Origin: Bacteroidota bacterium
Lineage (GTDB): Bacteria > Bacteroidota > Bacteroidia > Cytophagales > Cyclobacteriaceae
Assembly: GCA_027297025.1 (NCBI GenBank)
Contig: JAPUIM010000461.1
Coordinates: 1-5,350 of the forward strand
DNA length: 5,350 nucleotides
Direction: 5' to 3'
Shown here: piece after piece, positions 1-5,350 of the stretch
How positions within the stretch are numbered: the stretch's first letter is position 1
How the letters are laid out: every line of letters starts with the position of its first letter
The notes under the pieces: model-generated
What the model saw: only the letters and a program-made list of their open reading frames with translations
Databases searched by the model: none
Told to the model about the DNA's origin: nothing
Made by a program: the position numbers and the translations under genes

Positions 1-1815
1 TAATTTTAAATAAGTGACCAGGTCCCATTTATGGGCTATCACTGCTTTGAATTCTCCAGTGTACCTGATTTCGGCCGCTCCGGTAAGGAATGATACCCGA
101 CCCAAGTAGGTATGTGAGGAAGCATAAGGGGACTTCCCGAATCCAAACTTGATAAATTTCATTCCTCCACCAATCAAGACCCCGTCATCCGAATTAAACC
201 CGGCAAAGATTTGAGGGACCCCATAGTCGTATTTAAAATTATAATATTCGAAGCGGTACCATTCAGGATCAAGATTTCTAATGAATTTGCTTTTCTCATT
301 GAGCGTTAACTGGTTTTCTTCTTCGGAATCATCATATATCTTGGTATATTTCTTTTTAAGATTACCAGACGACTGGTCGATAAATTCATCCTCTCCCTCG
401 CCTCCAATGATGCGGATGCGGATTGAATTAGATGCTTCACCGGTTATTTTAAAGATATCTTTCCCTTGGTTGCCGTAGATATTGATCACTTCAGTTTCAT
501 CCTGGTTAAACACTCTGTCATATATCTTTTTCTCACGCTCTCCTGTTTTCTCGATTTTGAATACTTTAACCGAGGTCTCCGAGTTATTGAGTCTGTTGAT
601 CTCAAAGTAATCTCTTTTATCGCTCCCTACTACATCCACTTCTTTGGCCAGTACCGGATAATATTTTCGGGCTACCTCCTTGAGTTGCTCTCTCCGGGAT
701 TTTAACTTATCAATGATTTCCGGAGCCGAAAGTTGCCTGACACTATCAGGCCAAACTTCAAAAGCCTGTTCGATCACTTGGTCGGTCAAACGTAATTGCA
801 TAGAATCAATAACATTTATCCAGTCATCAAGCGATAGATCGTTCAGATAACCCCGGTCGATATTGGCCGCTTTGAAATTGAGCCCGAATTCATCAGTTAT
901 CTTATAGTCAAAATGCCGGCGAAATCGATTGCCCCATTTCTTAGTAGAATTGCGAGGAATGAATCCATCGTAACTGAAAAAAACATAGTCACGATCGCGA
1001 GGCACTGGTCTGTATATTGTGGTTTTCCCCTGTTTAAAGGAAGCCCACCGCCATTGATCCTCATGCCGGTCCCAATCCCCCACCCACATGTCGAACATTC
1101 TGGCCCTAAGCATGGCCCACTGGTCAACATTATCATCATTGTCTTCATAGATCTTCTCCAGGAGTTTCCGGGTACCAATAATGTTTTTAGAGCGACCGAA
1201 GCTATAAACGTCACTTCGATCCTCATCCGGTCGCTCCTCTAGCAAAGCCAGTTGACCTCCGAATTCGTCCTGGAATTCGTTGAGTTGATTTTCCGGGAGG
1301 ATATAAACGATCAGCGGATTGGTATGATATACCTGGGCAGCGTCAGCCAGTGTGGGAATGGCGATGGCACCATAGGGATGGAGTCCGGAAACCTGATCTT
1401 TAAAAAATGATTCGATAAAAGTTCCTCTGAACTCATCTGGCAGTGCTTCTTCTTGAAATTTTCTAATGGTGCGGAGTACGTATTGCCTTCCCTGCTGATT
1501 GATAAGCCGGAGAGATTTGGTTTGCAGCCCTCCTCCTTTTTTGACAATTGTTAGACCTCCATCTATTTCATCCAGATTTAACACTGGTGCTTCTATGGGT
1601 GTGGCCCAAACTTTTCGGTAATGTTCTCCTAACCAAAAAATATTGGATTTAGTAGTTTTAAATTGAAAACCAGGATATCGAGCGGTCAGCGAAAATTGAA
1701 TTTCCTTTAACGGTGATTTGGTACTATCACTACTACTTTGACACCATAAATGAAACGGCCACCCTAAAATCCAAAAAATGATGATAACAAAAGGCCTTTT
1801 CAAGGTTGGGAACAT
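1..1815 (-). CDS. Secreted outer-membrane protein with kinase-like module and BamA/TamA-type barrel (partial, C-terminus outside window)
   Basis: The frame is open from ATG at 1815 to base 1 (605 codons, no stop), so the gene is 3'-truncated by the window edge. Residues 8-24 form a hydrophobic signal peptide after K6-R7, so export is expected. Residues 86-175 resemble a kinase N-lobe: glycine-rich GGG at 94-96, a YVLRTIRK strand with K119, and LADAAQVYH at 156-164. Residues 246-257 read GDWDRHEDQWRW and residues 270-279 PVPRDRDYVF, which look like a catalytic loop and a metal-binding segment of HipA/FAM20-type kinases (my inference). Residues 446-478 carry glycine/aspartate turns (GNQGKD, GGEGEDEF). 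From about residue 510 aromatic alternating strands begin, with DDG at 543-545 and GGG shortly after, as in Bac_surface_Ag barrels of Bacteroidota, where similar regions often follow a metallophosphoesterase domain; that domain is absent here. Substrate and role are unknown. The start is supported by the signal peptide; no Shine-Dalgarno is seen. Confidence 0.8.
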   Translation of the reverse strand, partial: MFPTLKRPFVIIIFWILGWPFHLWCQSSSDSTKSPLKEIQFSLTARYPGFQFKTTKSNIFWLGEHYRKVWATPIEAPVLNLDEIDGGLTIVKKGGGLQTKSLRLINQQGRQYVLRTIRKFQEEALPDEFRGTFIESFFKDQVSGLHPYGAIAIPTLADAAQVYHTNPLIVYILPENQLNEFQDEFGGQLALLEERPDEDRSDVYSFGRSKNIIGTRKLLEKIYEDNDDNVDQWAMLRARMFDMWVGDWDRHEDQWRWASFKQGKTTIYRPVPRDRDYVFFSYDGFIPRNSTKKWGNRFRRHFDYKITDEFGLNFKAANIDRGYLNDLSLDDWINVIDSMQLRLTDQVIEQAFEVWPDSVRQLSAPEIIDKLKSRREQLKEVARKYYPVLAKEVDVVGSDKRDYFEINRLNNSETSVKVFKIEKTGEREKKIYDRVFNQDETEVINIYGNQGKDIFKITGEASNSIRIRIIGGEGEDEFIDQSSGNLKKKYTKIYDDSEEENQLTLNEKSKFIRNLDPEWYRFEYYNFKYDYGVPQIFAGFNSDDGVLIGGGMKFIKFGFGKSPYASSHTYLGRVSFLTGAAEIRYTGEFKAVIAHKWDLVTYLKL

Positions 1816-1838
1816 GATCTAAGTATGCTTCAAACTCT

Positions 1839-1871
1839 CAAAATAAGGAAAATTCCACTATCTAACTCAAA
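1839..1871 (-). promoter_or_regulatory. Candidate Bacteroidota promoter for the outer-membrane protein gene
   Basis: On the minus strand TTTG (1871-1868) is followed after 21 bases by TTATTTTG (1846-1839). This matches the TTTG / TAnnTTTG primary promoter pattern of Bacteroidota with one mismatch in the -7 box. Transcription would begin around 1832, leaving a leader of under 20 bases. The 119-base gap (1816-1934) is otherwise AT-rich and contains no convincing terminator, so read-through from the upstream kinase gene is also possible. Confidence 0.35.
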
Positions 1872-1934
1872 ATTCATTGGATAGAAGCTGGACTACTTAA
1901 AAAAACTTCATCTTATGCCCAAAGGCCAATAGTA

Positions 1935-2810
1935 TTATCTTCCGGTATCTTTTACCAGTTGTTGGATGGTAATTTCATCTCCGGAAAACGGACCAAATTT
2001 TTCCAGTTTGATGGTGGCCATAGCTGCAGCAAAGATTCCCGATTGGGTTACATCAGTAGATCTGTTTCGTTGGTATAGATACCCCGCCATATAGGTGTCA
2101 CCACAGCCTGTAGCATCCACCAATGTATGTGGCGGGAAAGCTGGAATTTCATAAAACTTTCCTTGGCAAAAAATCATTGAGCCTTTACTGCCCATGGTTA
2201 TTACAACCTCTTGTACACCACGAGCTGCAATCCATTGGGCCGCATCATGTATGTTGGATTCACCAGTTAGAATAGTTGCTTCATCTTCATTCGCCTTTAG
2301 TACATGGACAAAAGGCAGAACTGTTTCTCGCTGGTCCCAATTTCGATATTCTACTTCTCCATTCTTTATGCTTCTAAGAAATCCCTGAATCTCAAGAGAT
2401 ATCCTGGAGTTTCTGCTCAGCTCAATGATAAATTCCGGAGAGAAATCATGGCAAGTTAATGCTCCAAGGTGCACCAGGTCAAAATTGGCATCCTGTATAT
2501 CCTTCAAAGAAAAGGGTTCTGCAATTTCATGTACCAGTTGTTTTCGATGATCTGACTGGTCAGGATAGATATTTTCAAATGTGGTGGTCTTCAAACTGGA
2601 CAGAAAAGATAGATTCACAATTTTTCTATCTATTGTTTCCAATAGATGAAGGTCATTAGTAGAGGCCTTAGTAACCAGGTTCAAGGATTCATTGAGTTTT
2701 TGTAAAGCATGGCTGAAATAAAAAGCGGTCCCTCCCGGCATTTCCTTAAAACCATGTGGAGTAGTTATCCGATCTTTGGTGATGTGTCCTATAACAGCTA
2801 AACGACTCAT
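1935..2810 (-). CDS. PfkB/ribokinase-family sugar or polyol kinase, myo-inositol-kinase-like
   Basis: A cytosolic kinase of 291 residues, slightly short for PfkB proteins (usually 300-330). The N-terminus MSRLAVIGH is the typical first strand, followed by the GG substrate-binding turn at 26-27. The NEDE motif at 174-177 (metal/phosphate site) and the second PfkB signature DATGCGD at 232-238 are intact; D238 is the expected catalytic base. The usual GAGD is GCGD here. The segment EIQGFLR (140-146) and the end of the protein (AAAMATIKLEKFG) recall plant myo-inositol 3-kinase and its archaeal relatives rather than ribokinase or fructokinase, so a polyol such as inositol is my preferred but unproven substrate; a nucleoside or ketosugar is the alternative. 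The gene begins 12 bases after the acetyltransferase stop, which suggests one transcript. The base sequence before the ATG is pyrimidine-rich, with no Shine-Dalgarno. Confidence 0.88.
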   Translation of the reverse strand: MSRLAVIGHITKDRITTPHGFKEMPGGTAFYFSHALQKLNESLNLVTKASTNDLHLLETIDRKIVNLSFLSSLKTTTFENIYPDQSDHRKQLVHEIAEPFSLKDIQDANFDLVHLGALTCHDFSPEFIIELSRNSRISLEIQGFLRSIKNGEVEYRNWDQRETVLPFVHVLKANEDEATILTGESNIHDAAQWIAARGVQEVVITMGSKGSMIFCQGKFYEIPAFPPHTLVDATGCGDTYMAGYLYQRNRSTDVTQSGIFAAAMATIKLEKFGPFSGDEITIQQLVKDTGR

Positions 2811-2822
2811 GGAAGGAGGAAA

Positions 2823-3359
2823 CTATCCTTGATAATTGGAATTTAACCAAACCATAGGCAGCGGTGTTTCAAAACTCCCGTCTTGGTTTTTTATCCTATT
2901 TATAAATTTACCTTCTTTTTTGAATCCCACCTTTTGATAAAATTTCACACTAGTGAGATTATTTTCTCTAACAAAAAGTTCTACCCGTAAAATGTTAGGG
3001 TATGAGTTTTTAATCTTGTTCAAAAAATGTCGAATGAGTTCCTTACCCAATCCTTTCCCCTGCCGCAGAGGATGGACCACGATGGTTAGGTCTCCTAAGA
3101 TGTGGTCAAATGCCTTGACAGGGTATTTATAAGCATGTACTTCTGCCCAGATAATCCCAGCGTGTAAGGGATTTTCCATTACCAAAATAAGTCCGTTCCT
3201 TATACTTTCTTCCATGAAAGAATCAATGTACTCGTCGGTGATCTCGGAAGGTGTATGAATGATTCCTCCACCTTGAGCGGCTACTTTTCGATGAAGGATC
3301 TTTATCTCAGTACGGTCTTCCCATCGGGCGGATCTTATAAATACATCACTATTTTTCAT
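2823..3359 (-). CDS. GNAT-family N-acetyltransferase
   Basis: A cytosolic 178-residue protein with the complete GNAT fold order. An N-terminal strand (VFIRSARWED, 6-15) is followed by helices, then beta-4 (LGDLTIVVHP, 88-97) and the acetyl-CoA pyrophosphate loop Q100-G-K-G103-L-G105, which fits the Q/R-x-x-G-x-G/A motif. Helix 3 follows at 106-118. Residues 131-146 (RENNLTSVKFYQKVGF) are the conserved motif B with the N-x-x-S-x-x-F/L-Y-x-x-x-G-F pattern, including Y141, the usual general-acid position. The protein transfers an acetyl group from acetyl-CoA to an amine; the acceptor cannot be read from the sequence. The start is fixed by an in-frame TAA at 3377-3375, just upstream of the ATG. 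It lies 97 bases after the desaturase gene and 12 bases before the PfkB kinase gene. Pairing with a small-molecule kinase hints at a metabolite-modifying pair, but this is only inference. Confidence 0.9.
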   Translation of the reverse strand: MKNSDVFIRSARWEDRTEIKILHRKVAAQGGGIIHTPSEITDEYIDSFMEESIRNGLILVMENPLHAGIIWAEVHAYKYPVKAFDHILGDLTIVVHPLRQGKGLGKELIRHFLNKIKNSYPNILRVELFVRENNLTSVKFYQKVGFKKEGKFINRIKNQDGSFETPLPMVWLNSNYQG

Positions 3360-3456
3360 CAGGATAAAAAGATATTAGTTATAATCAATCTAACTATCCT
3401 ATCAGCTCAGGACCAATAAATTTCCGATTTATTAAAAGATATTAATAAAAGTTGGC
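3360..3456. other. AT-rich intergenic gap between desaturase and acetyltransferase genes
   Basis: The gap contains two copies of an 11-base direct repeat, aaaagatatta (3367-3377 and 3434-3444). It also holds a 7-base inverted repeat, aataaat / atttatt (3415-3421 and 3427-3433), made only of A and T. Each direct repeat read on the minus strand contains TATCTTTT, one base away from the -7 consensus, but neither has a good -33 element at the right distance. I see no clear promoter or terminator. Confidence 0.4.
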
Positions 3457-4479
3457 TTATACCTCAGAAAGTACTTTTTTCTTGTCGAAAAGTTCCTGAT
3501 CGGGCTTTGACGGATCGTTGAAAGAAACTTTGCCTCGATTTTTTCTTATTACACGCGAATATAGGGAGACATCCCTATTAAACAGGAACATGAATAGTAA
3601 TTTTGTCCAGGATCGATGAGAGGCTAAATTGTCATAGTGCTCAGCAGCAATTTCCTTTATTTTAGGGAGCTTTTTCCAGGATACAGAAGGGAAATCGTGA
3701 TGCTCATTGTGATATCCTACATTGAAGGCTACTTTGTTCAATCCACCATAATAACTATAGGTTTCCTGATTGTTATCCAAAGTAAGGTAATGTTCCTGAA
3801 TCCAACGGGCACCCAATGGATGCAGTCCCACCGAGAAAAACAGGCTTAATAGTAGATAGATCAACGCACTGGGACCCCAAAAAAATAAAACCAAAGTGGT
3901 GAAAACAATTTGTACGGACCAATTGGTTACCACCCACCTATCGATGGGTTTTATTTCTTTCAGGCGCAACATGCGACTGATTTGTACAAAAGGGTAAAGC
4001 AATAACCAAATGGCTTTTTTAATGGTGGAATTCTTAACCAGGTTGGCTTCCCACGGGCTGGGCAGATCAGCGTCCAACTCCAGGATCCCTTGAAAAACAT
4101 GGTGTTTGATGTGATAACGCTGAAACGTAACCGAAGCGGGGAACACCTGAGCGAGGTTGGCTGTCATTCCTGCCAAGGTATTGAGGTATCGTTTTTTGAA
4201 TAATAGATTATGGGCGCATTCATGGACCATAACAAACATACCATGACCTAAAAAAGCCCCGGCAGTATAGGCTACTACAACAATGAGCCACCAAGCCTGG
4301 TCTTTAAGTAACCAGGCCAGGGTTATCTGGGCGATTGTTATTGCCAGAATGTAATAAATGGTAGAGGAATCCTTACCGATCAACTTACGAATCTCCGGGT
4401 GTTTCTTGAGTAAGGCTTTGGTATAATCCCTATGGGGCTCCCTGTTGGGACTGAAATGAAATTCGGTTCTTTTTGACAT
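3457..4479 (-). CDS. DEGS1-like sphingolipid (dihydroceramide) delta-4 desaturase
   Basis: An integral-membrane di-iron desaturase of 340 residues, close to the length of animal DEGS1 (323). Three histidine boxes are intact: HECAH at 86-90, HIKHH at 123-127 and HNEHH at 257-261. Additional conserved histidines are H79, H220 (GLHP) and H230 (EHY). Membrane segments lie about 42-58, 63-84, 156-170 and 187-217. What identifies the subfamily is the match outside the boxes. The N-terminal part (PHRDYTKALLKKHPEIRKL, 15-33) resembles the Lipid_DES domain of DEGS1. ETYSYYG (239-245), NVGYHNEHHDFP (253-264) and IAAEHYDNL (277-285) are nearly the DEGS sequence, as is SLYSRVIR towards the end. DEGS1 introduces the 4,5-trans double bond of ceramide using O2 and cytochrome b5; no b5 domain or redox partner is encoded nearby. 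DEGS2-like C4-hydroxylation is the main alternative. The gene stands alone, with its own promoter candidate. The short first residues lack the N-myristoylation glycine of the animal enzyme. Confidence 0.93.
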   Translation of the reverse strand: MSKRTEFHFSPNREPHRDYTKALLKKHPEIRKLIGKDSSTIYYILAITIAQITLAWLLKDQAWWLIVVVAYTAGAFLGHGMFVMVHECAHNLLFKKRYLNTLAGMTANLAQVFPASVTFQRYHIKHHVFQGILELDADLPSPWEANLVKNSTIKKAIWLLLYPFVQISRMLRLKEIKPIDRWVVTNWSVQIVFTTLVLFFWGPSALIYLLLSLFFSVGLHPLGARWIQEHYLTLDNNQETYSYYGGLNKVAFNVGYHNEHHDFPSVSWKKLPKIKEIAAEHYDNLASHRSWTKLLFMFLFNRDVSLYSRVIRKNRGKVSFNDPSKPDQELFDKKKVLSEV

Positions 4480-4517
4480 TTTCAGGTTTAAAGTTAATCC
4501 ACAAAATTTAAAACATG

Positions 4518-4549
4518 CAAATTTAACAGATGTAATTGATTTTAGCAGA
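4518..4549 (-). promoter_or_regulatory. Bacteroidota-type promoter of the desaturase gene
   Basis: On the minus strand TAAATTTG (4525-4518) is an exact match to the TAnnTTTG -7 element. TCTG (4549-4546) lies 20 bases upstream and matches the TTTG -33 element in three of four bases. Transcription would start near 4511, giving a leader of about 30 bases. A second, weaker TAAATTTTG lies at 4510-4502. The bases just before the ATG (CTGAAA) hold no Shine-Dalgarno, as is usual in this phylum. Confidence 0.5.
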
Positions 4550-4569
4550 GGATACGGTATTTATATCCT
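4549..4569. promoter_or_regulatory. Candidate operator palindrome above the desaturase promoter
   Basis: aggata (4549-4554) and tatcct (4564-4569) are perfect inverted 6-base arms around a 9-base spacer. A second small palindrome, atac-g-gtat (4552-4560), is nested inside. The site touches the -33 element and extends upstream of it, where an activator or repressor dimer could bind. No adjacent regulator gene is present to support it, and short palindromes occur by chance in AT-rich DNA. Confidence 0.25.
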
Positions 4570-4597
4570 TTAGTTTTTTAAATATTTGTATTTTTTT

Positions 4598-4660
4598 AAA
4601 ACACCTGGTAAAAGTATTTGTTCGCAATCTTTCTCAAGATTAAATAGGGTCAGGTGTTTT
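4598..4660 (-). terminator. Nested inverted repeat at the end of the LiaF-like gene, possible terminator
   Basis: aaaacacctg (4598-4607) and caggtgtttt (4651-4660) are perfect 10-base inverted repeats separated by 43 bases. Within the loop, aatctt (4626-4631) and aagatt (4636-4641) form a second perfect stem whose minus-strand loop is GAGA, a GNRA tetraloop. The outer stem includes the last codons and touches the stop codon of the LiaF-like gene. The downstream arm ends in UUUU in the minus-strand transcript, but an A-tract follows and the loop is long, so it would be a weak intrinsic terminator at best. Confidence 0.35.
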
Positions 4661-5339
4661 TGATCTCACCACCGCCAAACAGGACCGTCCCTTTAATAAA
4701 TAGTTCTTTACGGGGATCAGGGATGGCATTGGGGTCCACTTTTCTTTTATCGCTAAAGCCACCTACTATAGGGGTGACTTCGACCCTTACATTCCAGTCT
4801 TCTGGCACGAAAAAGGTTGCGCCTCCAAATAACACAAAAAGATCAATCACATTTTTTTCTCCCGAGAGAGTGGCTTGATCTAGTTTGTACTCCGAGCCGC
4901 CCAGAACTGTGGTAACCCGGCCACCCTTAAAGTTTCTGCTGGTAATGATCTTTTCTCCACCCCCCAAAAAGGTGAAATCATCCAACAGGTCCATATCCTT
5001 CTTACTATCTTCTCCAGTCGGCAGTGAAGACAAACGCTTGCGAAATATAATTACCAGGCCCAGTAATATTAGCAGACCCGGCCAAAACATACGCCATTGA
5101 TGCCGCGACAGATCCAGCATATCGGGAATCAGGAAAAATGCTCCGATCACAATCAGCACCAATCCGGTGCCGACCCTTTTGCCATATATGAGCAAGACCC
5201 CTATAAACATGATGATTACTTCCCATGAAAACAGGTAATACCTTATAGGATAGGGAATGATCCTCAAATTGTCAAGGATAAGGATTGCTCCAATTAATAT
5301 TAAAACCAAGCCAAGGATTAATCGTCTATCTCTGATCAT
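4650..5339 (-). CDS. LiaF-like four-transmembrane envelope protein
   Basis: A 229-residue inner-membrane protein. Four hydrophobic segments lie about 7-23, 38-52, 58-72 and 84-99. They form two similar hairpins: GLVLILIGAILIL (10-22) and GLVLIVIGAFFLI (59-71) each start a hairpin that ends in a basic KR turn. A charged linker (100-121) leads to a beta-rich C-terminal domain with glycine turns LGGGE (125), LGGSE (146), FGGAT (171), VGGFSDKR (192) and FGGGE (221). This is the LiaF/YvqF C-terminal pattern; in Firmicutes LiaF represses the LiaSR cell-envelope stress system. In Bacteroidota such proteins are common, but their partners are often unknown, and none is visible here. The ATG is 11 bases from the right edge and the frame upstream is open to the edge, so a slightly earlier start cannot be strictly excluded, though MIRDRR before the first membrane segment is typical. 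It is likely the last gene of a unit that begins outside the window. Confidence 0.85.
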   Translation of the reverse strand: MIRDRRLILGLVLILIGAILILDNLRIIPYPIRYYLFSWEVIIMFIGVLLIYGKRVGTGLVLIVIGAFFLIPDMLDLSRHQWRMFWPGLLILLGLVIIFRKRLSSLPTGEDSKKDMDLLDDFTFLGGGEKIITSRNFKGGRVTTVLGGSEYKLDQATLSGEKNVIDLFVLFGGATFFVPEDWNVRVEVTPIVGGFSDKRKVDPNAIPDPRKELFIKGTVLFGGGEIKNT

Positions 5340-5350
5340 AATTGTTATAA

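Noticed and set aside
897..1242. Overlapping open frames of about 109 codons on both strands
   Set aside because: Both lie inside the large minus-strand gene, whose translation has a signal peptide and family-like motifs through this stretch; their own translations show no domain pattern.
1738..1815. Lipoprotein signal with C25 in the partial outer-membrane protein
   Set aside because: The residues before C25 are H-L-W, which does not fit the lipobox; an ordinary signal peptide is more likely, and the protein leads into a barrel.
1899..1905. Seven-base T-tract on the minus strand after the PfkB kinase gene as terminator
   Set aside because: The upstream bases give only a three-pair stem (gcc/ggc), too weak for an intrinsic terminator.
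3415..3433. Hairpin aataaat / atttatt as terminator of the desaturase gene
   Set aside because: The stem has only A-T pairs, and no T-tract follows it on the minus strand.
3637..3849. Plus-strand open frame of 70 codons
   Set aside because: It lies antisense to the desaturase region that encodes the third histidine box and the DEGS-like tail; it has no recognisable features.
4654..5226. Open frames of 71-74 codons overlapping the LiaF-like gene
   Set aside because: They are out of frame with a gene whose membrane segments and glycine repeats are clear; they show no independent start signals.
1..5350. CRISPR array, tRNA, rRNA, insertion sequence or attachment site
   Set aside because: No regularly spaced repeats, transposase motifs, terminal inverted repeats, cloverleaf or rRNA-like stretches were seen; nearly all of the window is accounted for by five ordinary minus-strand genes.

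Overview
The window looks like chromosomal DNA of a member of the Bacteroidota, probably of the Cytophagales type (inference). Three things point there. The desaturase is preceded by a promoter of Bacteroidota form (TAAATTTG with a TCTG element 20 bases upstream). The gene starts lack Shine-Dalgarno sequences. The leftmost gene has an architecture I know only from this phylum: a soluble conserved module joined to a BamA/TamA-type outer-membrane barrel. All five genes lie on the minus strand, so they read from right to left.

Layout in transcription order. 5339-4650 encodes a LiaF-like membrane protein with four membrane segments and a C-terminal glycine-turn repeat domain. A 170-base AT-rich gap follows. 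It holds a nested inverted repeat over the end of that gene, a palindromic candidate operator, and a good Bacteroidota promoter. 4479-3457 encodes a fatty-acid desaturase that matches animal dihydroceramide delta-4 desaturase (DEGS1) along its whole length; this is the most striking gene of the window. After a 97-base gap, 3359-2823 (GNAT acetyltransferase) and 2810-1935 (PfkB-type kinase, with resemblance to plant myo-inositol kinase) are 12 bases apart and probably co-transcribed. After another gap of 119 bases, with a candidate promoter, 1815-1 is the first 605 codons of a large secreted protein. It has a kinase-like N-terminal module, a glycine/aspartate-rich middle, and the beginning of a beta-barrel; it runs off the left edge.

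Functional theme: three of the five genes act at membranes (stress-sensing/envelope protein, sphingolipid desaturase, outer-membrane protein). Bacteroidota are well known to make dihydroceramide-based sphingolipids, so a desaturase of this subfamily could convert dihydroceramide to ceramide. A link between the PfkB kinase (inositol-kinase-like) and inositol-bearing sphingolipids is only speculation. I see no RNA genes, mobile elements, CRISPR arrays or broken genes.
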